DNA of 64,000 nt from Candidatus Saccharimonadota bacterium (GCA_028288995.1 JAQGHF010000003.1:305292-369291); one strand, 5' to 3'; shown: positions 40,651 through 52,139, numbered from the stretch's first letter. The notes: generated by a model from the sequence alone, not told the origin. Translations and numbers: made by a program.

Positions 40651-42183
40651 TTAGCCGCTCCTGTTGACCCTATACTGCAGCGCTTCGGCGATGTGGGCTG
40701 CCTGGATCGTCCTATCCTGGGCACTTTCTGCAGGACCGCTTTCTAGGTCGGCGATCGTCTGGGCAACTTTGATGACCTTAAAATAGCTGCGAGCGGTGAG
40801 TCCCAATTGCCCCGACGCAGTGAGTAAAAGTTTTCTCGCTTCAGGCGATAGGGTGAGCTGCTTTTTTATCGCCGCAGATGACAAAGATGCGTTGTATATA
40901 TTGCTACTATTATATCTCATTTTTTGAACCACCTGCGCACTAATTATGTGTTCAAACACTTTAGGGTGTTGATTTTTATTCAACACTTTTATATCCAATA
41001 AATGGTTATGGTTTATCTTTGAAACAGTTAAAATGAGATCGATTCGGTCCAGAAGGGGTCCAGATAATCGCTTCTGATATGCCAAAATTTGAGTTGAACT
41101 GCAGCTACATTCTTTGTCTGAATCGCCGTAATAACCACACGGGCAAGGGTTCATTGTGGCGACCAGCATGAAGTCCGCGGGGTAGGTAATTCGACCATGC
41201 GCACGGGCGATTGAGATCGTTCGATCTTCCAATGGTTGGCGTAATGCTTCCAAAACAGACCGTGGATACTCAGGCAACTCGTCGAGGAATAGTACACCCA
41301 GGTGGGCGAGACTGATTTCACCCGGCATAGGTTTTGCTCCGCCCCCGATAAGGGCGATTGAGCTCGTCGTGTGGTGTGGTGAACGAAAGGGTCGGTCTGT
41401 AATGACATGCTCCCACTCCCCAGCGATACTGTGGATCTTTGTGACGGCGAGCTGCTCGGTCTTTGAAAGGGGTGGAAGAAGACTCATCAATGCCCTTGCT
41501 AGCATTGTCTTGCCTGCCCCCGGTGGACCAGTGAGGAGAATGTTGTGCCTCCCAGCTGCTGCTATTTGTAGCGCCCGCTTTGCGCCGGCTTGGCCGTGGA
41601 TATCGTCGATCTTTAGCGGGGATGTTGAGCGGGTGGTCGTCTCGGGCATGGGAACGAAGGGGGCTATCTGAGTTTCCTTCTTGAGGTGGAGAAACAATTC
41701 TTTGAGGTCACTGACCCCTATGACGGTGATACCTTCAATCAGGAGTGCTTGAGCGACGTTCGCTTTTGGCACGTACACGTCTCTATATCCGGCTTGTTTG
41801 GCGGCTTCGACAATGGTGATGATACCTCTGATGGGTCGTAGGTCACCGCTTAGGGATAATTCACCAGCGAATAGTGCACCCGCGACCTCTGTTTGTCGCA
41901 ACTGACCGCTGGCAATTAACACCGATAGGGCAATGGGGAGGTCATATTGTGCGCCGTCTTTTGGCAGTTCAGCCGGAGCAAGGTTAACGATCAGTTTACG
42001 GGTAGGGAAGTCGAGTAATGAGTTGGAAATAGCGCTCCTGACACGTTCTCTGGCCTCTTCTACAGCCTTGTTGCCCATACCAACGATGTGCATTGCTGGT
42101 AGCCCTTGTTTCAGGTCAGCCTCGACCTCTACAAGGGCTCCGTTAAACCCAACCAGCGCTACTGTCATCACTCTTGCTATCAT
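40651..42183 (-). CDS. comM: ComM/YifB-type Mg-chelatase-like AAA+ helicase
   Basis: A 510-aa protein of normal length. N-terminal Lon-like fold (VALVGFNGALVEVEADLKQGLPAMHIVG; PAELPKDGAQYDLPIALSVL), AAA+ core with Walker A LTGPPGAGKTMLARAL (~215-230), Walker B GVLFLDELPEY, and a cysteine cluster CPCGYYGDSDKECSC that binds zinc; sensor region RLSGPLLDRIDL. ComM promotes branch migration during natural transformation. Together with the retractile type IV pilus it suggests that this cell may take up DNA. The start is ATG 42183. Confidence 0.95.
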   Translation of the reverse strand: MIARVMTVALVGFNGALVEVEADLKQGLPAMHIVGMGNKAVEEARERVRSAISNSLLDFPTRKLIVNLAPAELPKDGAQYDLPIALSVLIASGQLRQTEVAGALFAGELSLSGDLRPIRGIITIVEAAKQAGYRDVYVPKANVAQALLIEGITVIGVSDLKELFLHLKKETQIAPFVPMPETTTRSTSPLKIDDIHGQAGAKRALQIAAAGRHNILLTGPPGAGKTMLARALMSLLPPLSKTEQLAVTKIHSIAGEWEHVITDRPFRSPHHTTSSIALIGGGAKPMPGEISLAHLGVLFLDELPEYPRSVLEALRQPLEDRTISIARAHGRITYPADFMLVATMNPCPCGYYGDSDKECSCSSTQILAYQKRLSGPLLDRIDLILTVSKINHNHLLDIKVLNKNQHPKVFEHIISAQVVQKMRYNSSNIYNASLSSAAIKKQLTLSPEARKLLLTASGQLGLTARSYFKVIKVAQTIADLESGPAESAQDRTIQAAHIAEALQYRVNRSG

Positions 42184-42249
42184 TCTCTCAGTTTAATCTC
42201 AGCTTAACTAGTAATTCAAGGGTAAAAGTGCTATAGTTAAGAAGTCCGT

Positions 42250-42628
42250 GGGGCTGATATAGCTTCGACGGAAGGATTTTAACAGGTTATTTTGCAAGTC
42301 GGATGCACACGTTACGTGCACAATTTAACTGCAAACACATTTGCTAGCTTGAAGAAGGCGTTTACGCTTTCTCCAGCACTAGTCGCAGCCTAACCGCCGC
42401 GTCCATCGACTCTCCCCGAGGAATCATAGGGGAAGCGGTGTTATAAGTATGATTCTTACCCTTTAGTCAGGCAGCTGTGACTGTAGGGAACACCTTACAG
42501 CGCGTTTTTCCAGTCATTTTCGTTCCTCTTTGAGGCTGGATAGAACGTAACACTCAATTGGAACTACACTTGTAGACGAATAACAGGTTACCTTTCGGAC
42601 CCGGGGGCAGTACCCGGCAGCTCCACCA
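42250..42628 (+). ncRNA. ssrA: Transfer-messenger RNA
   Basis: The tRNA-like ends are GGGGCTG (42250) and CAGCTCC-ACCA (to 42628), with the T-arm GGACCCGGGGGCAGTACCCGG region. The tag reading frame runs from GCA 42331 to TAA 42391-42393: it starts ANTFASLKK and ends SPALVAA, 20 residues encoded. It rescues stalled ribosomes and marks the products for proteolysis. Promoter TGC-TATAGT at 42229-42237. The pseudoknot region follows the tag frame. Confidence 0.97.
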
Positions 42629-42652
42629 CGACATGATCAACAATAATTTTGA

Positions 42653-42690
42653 AACTACCCGCTAAGATGACTAGGCGGGTAGTTTTTTAT
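42653..42690 (+). terminator. Rho-independent terminator of ssrA
   Basis: Perfect 10-bp stem AACTACCCGC (42653-42662) with GCGGGTAGTT (42675-42684), 12-base loop, then TTTTTAT. Confidence 0.92.
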
Positions 42691-42750
42691 TGGGACTCCA
42701 TAGTCGTAGGCTAAAGGTTTGCGTCAGAGTGAAAAATCAGGGGAAAATAA

Positions 42751-42780
42751 AATGACGGCCTGCGAGGAACCGTCATTTTT
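42751..42780 (+). terminator. Terminator-like hairpin in the ssrA-distal tract
   Basis: AATGACGG (42751-42758) pairs with CCGTCATT (42770-42777), followed by TTT and later T-rich DNA. No gene ends here, which hints at an unannotated transcript between 42690 and 42750 or read-through protection for ssrA. Confidence 0.6.
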
Positions 42781-43479
42781 GTGGAGTTTTTTTCTTGATT
42801 TTTGTTTTTGGCTCTGAATGCTTAGTCACTTTGTGTGTATAAGTTTTTTATTCAGGAGCTACCCCTATAATAGGGTTTGAAAGCGCTTATGTCAACAACT
42901 TTCTTGTAGATTATTTAAGTAAAATATACCACGTATTTTGATGTTATTTCTGCCTAGTGTCCGAACACGACAGCGGAACACTACATATCACTGTGCGAAT
43001 AGGTGTTGTGAGGAGAAAATGAGGATAGCAAGAGTCTACATCGTGGGGAAGCTGGGTGCTGTCGAGTGGGGGAAAGCGTAGGCATTGATGTGCAACCAAC
43101 TTGCTATAAGAATGTGATTGATTCATGACTAAGTATCGAACGTGTTCATGCAGCGTGCCGTAGAGTACTTATTTATTTTTCCGCTCATGGCAGTGTTTCG
43201 GGATATGGTACAGCCGCTGGCTTGTATATAACTTGTACGCAACGTGAAAAAATACGCACAGAAATTTTAAGCCCCCATGAATTCTTGCAAAATTTCTGAA
43301 CAACTTTATGGCAAGTTGGACGTTATCTATGGTTCGCGAAATGAACTAGCTGTGAATGAGCTGGTCCAAATTTTGTGAGATTTCTCCATGCGGGTAGGTG
43401 TGCTGAGAGTAAATAAAACAAGGGGAGAAGTGATAACTGGTCGTTTAAAAACCCCTCGTAGTACTGGTTACAACTAACT

Positions 43480-43527
43480 CACGATCACCCCAATAAGGCA
43501 CAATAGCCTACATTGAATACGATCGTG
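43480..43527. repeat. Long imperfect hairpin
   Basis: CACGATC (43480-43486) pairs with GATCGTG (43521-43527), CAAT with ATTG, and GGC with GCC inside, leaving a 6-base loop. No T-run follows. Function unknown. Confidence 0.5.
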
Positions 43528-43639
43528 TATCAATATAACAACGTTGTATTTCATACGTTTTTATACATATAACACCTTAATAGTCGAATAGAAGTAAGCC
43601 TTGATGTATTTATTACCTATATATTTAGTCCACAGAGTA

Positions 43640-43900
43640 TTGACCATTTAAAGTGTTTATGCTAGATTAAGAACAAGCTTTTGCAAACACAAAAAAGCAA
43701 CGTTCGGAAAAAGTTCACAGAAAAAGTTACAAAGAAGTAAAGAAGTTCGAAATCACCGCACCTGAAATCGAACGACATCCACCTTAACAATTTAGACTTA
43801 GACAACGAGATCCAACCGGATCGTTCTGACGTCCCAAATTCCAACCTTGGGCCGGTTCGACGGAAAGTTGGCAACGTTAACGCCTAAAGGATTATAAGAA
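43640..43900 (+). ncRNA. Possible small RNA gene in the noncoding tract
   Basis: TTGACC (43640-43645), 17 bases, TAGATT (43663-43668) looks like a promoter. Downstream, three consecutive hairpins can form: GTTCGA/TCGAAC (43745-43773), GATCC/GGATC with loop AACC (43809-43822), and CCCAA/TTGGG (43833-43851). No clear terminator is seen, so the end is arbitrary. A weak alternative is a decayed coding region. Confidence 0.3.
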
Positions 43901-44048
43901 TCTCTGGCTTTAGTAAACCTAAATATATCTCCTTATGTTTGTTTTATGATAGCTCGCACCTTCGTACATTATATGTACACACTCTGATTCTCTTACTACT
44001 TGTTCGCGTTGCCGATGCTCCGCCGAAAGGCGTTTCGATAGTAAGTAC

Positions 44049-44112
44049 CGATACGTCTTGTAAAACCTTGCTTCTCCTATGAAGAGAAACAGCGCTGACT
44101 CAAGACGTATCG
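44049..44112. repeat. 12-bp perfect inverted repeat with internal hairpin
   Basis: CGATACGTCTTG (44049-44060) is complementary to CAAGACGTATCG (44101-44112). The loop contains CTTC/GAAG. It lies about 200 bases before the next gene's start. Confidence 0.55.
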
Positions 44113-44317
44113 TGGAACACGGTCGACGAGCACACGGTTGCCCCTGATATTTCAGGAGCGGTCAGATTTAGTCTGTAGCGATACACTGTTCAACGGTTCA
44201 CACGCCCTTTTATTATTTACTGCGGCGTTTGCTGCAACCAGAACATTAAGGTGTATCGCTCAGGCACCCTATTTGAAAATTCCAAAACTCTTATGGTTCG
44301 TATATACTGAGCAATAT

Positions 44318-44704
44318 ATGTTACAGAGAGTTATCACAATTATCACTGTAGTAAGCCTCTGCTTACTCACCCTGATGCTGGTGACTACAACGCCAGCTTC
44401 GGCGGGTCCTTTCGGACTCCTGTTGATTTTTATAACGGCTTATCTTACCTGTCTTGGTTTGATAAGCTTTTTTTTGTATGGAATAAGTCGCATTATCGTC
44501 TATGCCTCGGCAGGCTTCACGATGCGTCGTCCTTTACAACCGATGCCGTTTCGCCGTTCGTATTACTATTCGACGGTGCTCGCGGCTGCACCAGTCATGC
44601 TGATAGGGCTACAATCAGTAGGGGCAATTGGCATTTACGAGTTCATCCTGGTGGTCATTTTTGAGATTATTGGCTGCGTCTATATTACGAAACGAATTTA
44701 TTAA
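44318..44704 (+). CDS. Hypothetical integral membrane protein
   Basis: A 128-aa protein from ATG 44318. Four hydrophobic segments: VITIITVVSLCLLTLMLV, GLLLIFITAYLTCLGLISFFLYG, STVLAAAPVMLIGLQSVGAIG and YEFILVVIFEIIGCVYI, with a basic loop MRRPLQPMPFRRSYYYS between. No family recognised. The frame is open upstream to 44138, but a TATACT box at 44303-44308 sits 9 bases before ATG 44318 and the upstream part reads like noncoding DNA, so the shorter form is used. It may lead into the ATPase operon. Confidence 0.65.
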   Translation: MLQRVITIITVVSLCLLTLMLVTTTPASAGPFGLLLIFITAYLTCLGLISFFLYGISRIIVYASAGFTMRRPLQPMPFRRSYYYSTVLAAAPVMLIGLQSVGAIGIYEFILVVIFEIIGCVYITKRIY

Positions 44705-44771
44705 AAATACCGACATAATTTTCAAGTAGTAGCATCGTTTTCATAAAGGTCGTTATGCTATAATGACAGAT

Positions 44772-45182
44772 ATGCAGCCCGAAAACTTACCGGTTCCTAG
44801 TGGGCCAGAACTGCCACCAGCTAACACTACCCAGAACGGGGAGCGTATTCCGGTCCTGCCTACCCCTGAGGGTGGTCTTGATGTAGGACTTGAGCGCGTC
44901 GAACAGACAGCTGAAGCGAGCGCAGCTGCGGCAAATGCAGCCTATCAAGGTGCACCAGTCGCGCCACCACCTCCAGCGCCAGCTGTACCTGTACAGCCTA
45001 CAGATGACAGCCCCACCGTTGCTGGTGATGAGGACGTGATCGAGAAAGAATGGGTAGATAAGGCAAAGAAGATCATACTCGAAACGAAGGACGATCCATA
45101 CGGACGAACGGAACGAGTGAATGAGCTCCAGAAAGATTATCTCAGGAAACGATACAGCAAGGAGCTTGGCGCTAGCGAATAA
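44772..45182 (+). CDS. Hypothetical acidic/proline-rich protein before the VirB4-like ATPase
   Basis: A 136-aa soluble protein from ATG 44772. The N-terminal half is low complexity with many Pro, Ala and Glu (VPSGPELPPANT; GAPVAPPPPAPAVPVQP); the C-terminal half is a charged helix (VIEKEWVDKAKKIILETKDDPYGRTERVNELQKDYLRKRY). TGC-TATAAT at 44756-44764 ends 7 bases before the ATG, and ATG 44763 lies in the box. It probably partners the following ATPase, 54 bases downstream; the pairing is an inference. Confidence 0.65.
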   Translation: MQPENLPVPSGPELPPANTTQNGERIPVLPTPEGGLDVGLERVEQTAEASAAAANAAYQGAPVAPPPPAPAVPVQPTDDSPTVAGDEDVIEKEWVDKAKKIILETKDDPYGRTERVNELQKDYLRKRYSKELGASE

Positions 45183-45235
45183 CTAGTGACGAATGAGAGA
45201 AGTATGACAGGGAAAGGTATGAGGGGAGAAACAAA

Positions 45236-48046
45236 GTGTTAGGGTTCATCATTACCATCTTGGTAATCATTCTGGTTGTTGCCGGAATCCTTTGGTTTGT
45301 TTTCACACAATATCGACGAGTCCTTCGCGAAGCAAAAAACTACGAACGTGGTCTCAAGATGGTGCCGCTCTATATTCATATTCCACCAGTGAGCGACGAT
45401 CACGAATTGAACGGGCGTGACGAGCGCGACCTGACAGAAGAAGTGTTGTCACAAGCGCAGGTCATGTATAACATTATCGCTAGTACTGCGACGAAAGGTT
45501 TCAAGAGTCGTATCTACGGACAGCGCCATGTCTCATTTGAAGTTGTTGCCCACGAAGGTCTTGTTCATTATTATGTTGTCGTTCCGATTGTTATGATTAG
45601 TGTCATTACTCAAGCAGTCGCCGCGGCTTATCCGTCTGCACGACTCGAAGAAGTTTCAGAACGTAATATCTTCAATCCAGCTGGCAAGATGAGCGGCACA
45701 ATCGGTGGTGAGTTCACATTGAAGAAAAATTTCGCGTATCCAATCGCAACCTTCCAGGAATCGAAGCGCGACGCAGCGCGCGCGATGCTTAACGCGTTGT
45801 CAGCTGCCAGCAAAGAAGATGGTATCGGCATTCAGATCCTCATTCGACCCGCCTACACCGGTTGGAATAAGAGCTCTGTTTCAACTGCCGAAGCCATTAA
45901 GAAGAATAAGGGTGTGAAGACTGGTTTTGGTGGTGCGATGAATCTTGGCGGCATCATGGAGGCGTTATGGAAACCACCTGAAACCGCAGAGAAAAAACCT
46001 GAGGACAAGCAGCTCAGCGCGCTTGAACAAGGACTCGTTGAAGCGATTGAAGAGAAAACGCGCTACCCTGGCTATGAAACACTCATTCGTGTGGTTGCTT
46101 CATCTAATACAGCAGGGAAGTCACAAGCGATGCTTGGAAGTGTCGTTTCTGCCTTTGCGTTGTTCGACTCAGCCTCAAACAATGGTTTTAAATTTACAGT
46201 TAGTAAAAATATTGAAGAGTTTGTGACGGCGTATATCTTCCGCTTCTTCCCGCCAGAAGTGAATCAGAACATTTTGAATACCGTTGAACTCGCGACAGTC
46301 TTTCACTTACCTGATCAGGGATCGATCCCGACATCACAGGTGACCAGGCAGGCAACCAAACAGGTCGATGGTCCGACGCATATATTAGACGAAGGGTTCC
46401 TCCTTGGTGTGAACGAGTTCCGTGGCACCAAGAAACCAATTCGTCTGGCGAACAACGATCGACGACGACATACCTACATCATTGGACAGACGGGAACAGG
46501 TAAATCAAAGCTACTTGAAAACCTTGCGTTCCAAGACATGATGGACGGAAAGGGCTTTGCTTTTATTGACCCGCACGGCGACTCTGCTGAAGAGTTGCTC
46601 GGTATGGTGCCAAAAGAGCGCGTCGAAGATGTTATTTACTTTAGCCCTGGCGACATGGAGATGCCGATTGGACTCAACCTATTTGAGTTTGAGACCCAAG
46701 ACCAACAGGACTTCCTGATCCAAGAGTCGATCTCAATGCTCTATAAGTTGTATGATCCAGGTCATACCGGTATTGTTGGTCCACGATTTGAATCATGGTT
46801 CCGCAACGCCGCGCTGACGGTGATGAGTGACCCGAACGGATCATCGTTCCTTGATGTTCAACAGGTATTCATCGACCAGGCTTTCGCTGACGAGAAACTT
46901 AAATATGTCACGAACCGCATCGTACTTGATTTCTGGAACAAGGAAATGGCGCAAACCAGCGAAGCTTCAAAGGGTGAAATGCTCGGTTGGTTCGCAAGTA
47001 AGTTTGGTGCCTTCCTAGGTAATGATATGCTTCGTAATATTATTGGTCAGTCGAAGAGTGGCTTCGATATACGTGAGATCATGGACAGTAAAAAGATTCT
47101 GCTTGTGAACCTTTCAAAGGGTAAATTAGGGGAGCTGAACTCGCAACTCCTTGGTATGATCTTTGTGATGAAGTTCCAGGCAGCAGCCATGGGTCGCGCT
47201 AATATACCGGAAGCCGAGCGTGTCGACTTCTCGCTCTATGTTGATGAGTTTCAAAACTTTGCCACCGAAAGCTTTGCGAGCATCTTGTCTGAGGCACGTA
47301 AATATCGCCTTACTCTCGTTCTAGCAAACCAGTTCATGACACAGCTGACCGATCAGATCCGTGAATCGATCCTTGGTAACATCGGTACGGTCATTAGTGG
47401 ACGTATTGGTATTACTGACGCCGAGATTTTGGTAAAGAAGTTCACGCCGACTTTTGACGCCGAAGATTTAACCCGCCTGCCAAACTTCCAGACTATTGCC
47501 TCGGTCATGATCAATGACGTGCCATCTGCAGCCTTCAGCATGTCGCTTGTGCCTCCAATGGGACAAAGTAACCCACAGCTGAAAGATGCACTCAAAAAGC
47601 TCTCAGCGGCCAAGTACGGCCGTCCTAGGGCAGAAGCTGAGCGTGATATCTTCGCACGACTTGGTGCAGGTGATACTGCGCGAAAAGAGAAGATGGAAGC
47701 ATTAAAGAAAGCCCAGGAAGATCGCATGGCTGCATTGCAAAAGGCAAGTCCAGCGAATGCAGGTGTGCCAGGTGTACTCAATACATCTGGACCAGCCGGT
47801 TCGCCGTCTGCAGCTGGAGGCTCATCGTTCCTTGATGAGTGGCTCGCGAAGCGACAACAGATTACTGCGAAGCCTGTCGCGGCGCAGCCAACACCAAATC
47901 CAGCCTTCGGTCCTACGGCAGGAACAGCGCCTGTACCACAACAACCTGCGCAACCAGCACCTCCTCAACCAGCTGAAGTGAATAAACTCCACGTCCGCGA
48001 ACCGGGTCAGAACACAGACGATGAAGTCCACGTAAAACTCCGCTAG
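45236..48046 (+). CDS. Membrane-anchored VirB4/TraG-type secretion ATPase
   Basis: A 936-aa protein from GTG 45236 behind GAGGGGAG. One N-terminal transmembrane helix (IITILVIILVVAGILWFVF), an uncharacterised domain (~30-380), then an AAA+ motor: Walker A GQTGTGKSK at ~417, FIDPHGDSAEELL, Walker B YVDEFQNF at ~665, and ANQFMTQL, the pattern of type IV secretion coupling proteins with a DNA-binding type core. A Pro/Ala/Gln-rich tail (PVAAQPTPNPAFGP) ends it. No relaxase, VirB6 or mating-pair genes are nearby, so it may be part of a stripped-down secretion or DNA-translocation system. Substrate unknown. Confidence 0.8.
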   Translation: MLGFIITILVIILVVAGILWFVFTQYRRVLREAKNYERGLKMVPLYIHIPPVSDDHELNGRDERDLTEEVLSQAQVMYNIIASTATKGFKSRIYGQRHVSFEVVAHEGLVHYYVVVPIVMISVITQAVAAAYPSARLEEVSERNIFNPAGKMSGTIGGEFTLKKNFAYPIATFQESKRDAARAMLNALSAASKEDGIGIQILIRPAYTGWNKSSVSTAEAIKKNKGVKTGFGGAMNLGGIMEALWKPPETAEKKPEDKQLSALEQGLVEAIEEKTRYPGYETLIRVVASSNTAGKSQAMLGSVVSAFALFDSASNNGFKFTVSKNIEEFVTAYIFRFFPPEVNQNILNTVELATVFHLPDQGSIPTSQVTRQATKQVDGPTHILDEGFLLGVNEFRGTKKPIRLANNDRRRHTYIIGQTGTGKSKLLENLAFQDMMDGKGFAFIDPHGDSAEELLGMVPKERVEDVIYFSPGDMEMPIGLNLFEFETQDQQDFLIQESISMLYKLYDPGHTGIVGPRFESWFRNAALTVMSDPNGSSFLDVQQVFIDQAFADEKLKYVTNRIVLDFWNKEMAQTSEASKGEMLGWFASKFGAFLGNDMLRNIIGQSKSGFDIREIMDSKKILLVNLSKGKLGELNSQLLGMIFVMKFQAAAMGRANIPEAERVDFSLYVDEFQNFATESFASILSEARKYRLTLVLANQFMTQLTDQIRESILGNIGTVISGRIGITDAEILVKKFTPTFDAEDLTRLPNFQTIASVMINDVPSAAFSMSLVPPMGQSNPQLKDALKKLSAAKYGRPRAEAERDIFARLGAGDTARKEKMEALKKAQEDRMAALQKASPANAGVPGVLNTSGPAGSPSAAGGSSFLDEWLAKRQQITAKPVAAQPTPNPAFGPTAGTAPVPQQPAQPAPPQPAEVNKLHVREPGQNTDDEVHVKLR

Positions 48047-48097
48047 GTAATTAACACCAGCGGAGTTTTTATATAGCTATATACGTGCGCATTGCGC

Positions 48098-48670
48098 TTA
48101 TTTTTTGCCGGTGACGAGTACCTTGAAGTAGTCGTAGAGGATACCGATAATCCAACCGATGATGAATGCACCGATGGTTTCAAAGCCCGATAATACGTAG
48201 CCGAGGTTCTTTGCGACAATGTAGACTGCAAGCACAAGGAAGAACGCAACCACAGCACCCGAAAGGATGGCGTTTGGTCGTGCGATGGTTCCACCAATGA
48301 ATTCACTTGTCTTTTCAATGATAGGGGCGTGGATGATCTTACTAAAGGCACGCTCGGGTGCGGGAAGTTCTGCTTGCACCTGTTTCATGTGCTTTTTGTA
48401 GCTCGCAGTCTTTTCTTTTTTGCTAATACCACCGCGGCGACGTGGAGCAGGGGCATCGCCACTCTTCGTCTTCTTCTCGGCACTGCCTCGTTCAACACTA
48501 ATAGCTGTCTCAAGCGCTTCAACACGTGCTTTTTCTGCAGCTTTTTCGCCGCTTTCGACATGTTCGCTTTTTGATTCGATATTTTTCTCGGCATTTTCGT
48601 AATGCTCAGCAGAAACCTTTGGGGTTTCGAGGTTGTTCTCTGGTCCTTGTGTTTGTTGTTCAGCAGTCAT
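48098..48670 (-). CDS. Hypothetical membrane protein with charged N-terminus
   Basis: A 190-aa protein. Residues 1-~110 are highly charged and Glu/Lys/Ala rich (NAEKNIESKSEHVESGEKAAEKARVEALE), likely an extended helix in the cytoplasm, with an Arg/Gly patch (APRRRGGISKKEK). Two helices follow (~130-152, ILSGAVVAFFLVLAVYIV; ~160-180, TIGAFIIGWIIGILYDYF). No family recognised. AAGGA precedes the start. It is 12 bases after the LPxTG-type gene and probably shares its mRNA. Confidence 0.6.
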   Translation of the reverse strand: MTAEQQTQGPENNLETPKVSAEHYENAEKNIESKSEHVESGEKAAEKARVEALETAISVERGSAEKKTKSGDAPAPRRRGGISKKEKTASYKKHMKQVQAELPAPERAFSKIIHAPIIEKTSEFIGGTIARPNAILSGAVVAFFLVLAVYIVAKNLGYVLSGFETIGAFIIGWIIGILYDYFKVLVTGKK

Positions 48671-48682
48671 TATATGTATTCC

Positions 48683-49909
48683 TTAAATCGTTCCTGCGTT
48701 AAGATCGCGGCGGATTAATCGTACTTCTTTGCCAAGTTGCTTTGAGCGAAGGAAGAAGTAGGTGACAACAGCGAGGATCACACCTGCAAAGATCATGTTC
48801 TCGGTTGGTCCAGTGTGTGGCAATTCGGTAGTGACTTGTTCGATTACTTTTGGTGGTGCACAAGTAACGGGGATGGTAACACCGACACTCGGGCTTCCGC
48901 CGCTGGTGAAGACGTTATTCATAATACAGTTGTACGAGTCAGGGTTACTTTGACCCACGGGTGTCGTCGGTATCGTCGACATCATTTGGATGGCAAAGGT
49001 GCGCTGTTGTTTTTCACCAGCACCTAATGTCACATCTGGCCAGGAGAGTGTCTTGGTTGAATCGGTGAAGGTACCTCCGCCGTTATCTATGAGGTTTGAG
49101 TATTCAAGAACATCTGTGAGGTTGTCTTCGATCTTAACTGTCTTTGCGGTTTGACCTGTGTTCTCGAAGTTAAGCGTGTAAGTAATCTTGTCGCTTTCTT
49201 TGGCTGCAACAGTGCCCGCCGCAACATTTCCTTGGGAAACATTGTTTGCTGTTTTTGATACGACGATGTTTGCAGGGGTCTTTGGTGTTGGTGGAGGCGT
49301 GACTGGTGGCGTAATTGGCGGAGGAATACTCTCTGTCACCAAGTTACCGCAGGCTTGCATCAATGCGAACCATCCAACGCGTGCTGAATGTCCTATATAT
49401 GCATAGATGCGTGCATTTGGTCCGTTTGATAGCTCAAGCGGACGGCTATAGATAGTCGTAATGGCAGTTTTACCTGTTGGGTCGGTGATCGTGGTTGGTA
49501 TTTCGCGAGCTGACGTCGTGTGAATAGGGTTGTGACCCCATGATCGTTTCGTGCTTCCCGTAATGAATGAACCGAATTGCGCACTGGCGATTTCTTCACG
49601 GCTAATGCCCATGTAATTCATAATGTCTTTGAGGTTACCAGTATTCGCATCGTAGGGTGCAAGGAAGTGATTGATCGAACGATTCGATCCTAATCCCAGT
49701 CCACCGCTGACTAAGTCGTTTGAGCTTGCTGCATTAGCAGACTCTGGTGGTTGAAAAACAGCCAAACATTGCACCACGAGCGCGAGCGCAACGAATATAA
49801 GCCCGAGTCGGCGGGTGGCTTCTTCCTTCTTTAATCGCTTCGCGTAGAAGCCCAATTGCCCGACCAATGCTGGGCTGAAGGATAGGTTGGATACTATTTT
49901 TCTAAACAT
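48683..49909 (-). CDS. Surface protein with LPHTG sorting signal
   Basis: A 408-aa protein. An internal N-terminal signal helix (LGLIFVALALVVQCLAVFQ, then SANAAS) directs export. After a unique domain (~60-200) comes a Pro/Thr linker (PPPITPPVTPPPTPKTP) and a DUF11-like repeat (IVVSKTANNVSQGNVAAGTVAAKESDKITYTLNFENTGQ). The C-terminus has LPHTG at ~363-367, a hydrophobic helix (MIFAGVILAVVTYFFL) and a basic tail, the three parts of a sortase signal. It should be linked to the cell wall or pilus. The sortase itself is outside the window. First gene of a two-gene minus unit. Confidence 0.8.
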   Translation of the reverse strand: MFRKIVSNLSFSPALVGQLGFYAKRLKKEEATRRLGLIFVALALVVQCLAVFQPPESANAASSNDLVSGGLGLGSNRSINHFLAPYDANTGNLKDIMNYMGISREEIASAQFGSFITGSTKRSWGHNPIHTTSAREIPTTITDPTGKTAITTIYSRPLELSNGPNARIYAYIGHSARVGWFALMQACGNLVTESIPPPITPPVTPPPTPKTPANIVVSKTANNVSQGNVAAGTVAAKESDKITYTLNFENTGQTAKTVKIEDNLTDVLEYSNLIDNGGGTFTDSTKTLSWPDVTLGAGEKQQRTFAIQMMSTIPTTPVGQSNPDSYNCIMNNVFTSGGSPSVGVTIPVTCAPPKVIEQVTTELPHTGPTENMIFAGVILAVVTYFFLRSKQLGKEVRLIRRDLNAGTI

Positions 49910-52138
<2,229 letters not shown>

Positions 52139-52139
52139 T

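Larger units (their letters stand above)
42690..44317. other. 1.6-kb AT-rich tract without a convincing gene
   Basis: Stops crowd all six frames; the longest frames are short and show no codon pattern or family resemblance. It contains a terminator-like hairpin (42751-42780), a 10-bp inverted repeat (43259-43268 with 43289-43298), a long imperfect hairpin (43480-43527), a palindrome GTACAT-TAT-ATGTAC (43964-43978), a possible RNA gene near 43640-43900 and a 12-bp inverted repeat (44049-44112). One DnaA-box-like 9-mer (TTATACACA on the minus strand, 42834-42842) is seen, too few for an origin. Confidence 0.6.

Noticed and set aside
43662..43874. 70-aa minus-strand ORF in the noncoding tract
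   Set aside because: Composition is biased (many Phe, Arg, Ser), there is no ribosome-binding site, and it is antisense to a possible structured RNA.
42690..44317. Replication origin (oriC)
   Set aside because: Only one DnaA-box-like 9-mer (42834-42842) was found, no cluster, and dnaA/dnaN are not in the window. GC skew was not computed.
42600..44317. Integrated island at ssrA with att repeats
   Set aside because: No second copy of the ssrA 3' end was seen in the tract and no integrase lies beside it; the xer gene is 24 kb away.
44138..44317. N-terminal extension of the 44318 membrane protein
   Set aside because: A TATACT box sits 9 bases before ATG 44318, and the extension reads like noncoding DNA with a hairpin (CCTGA/TCAGG).
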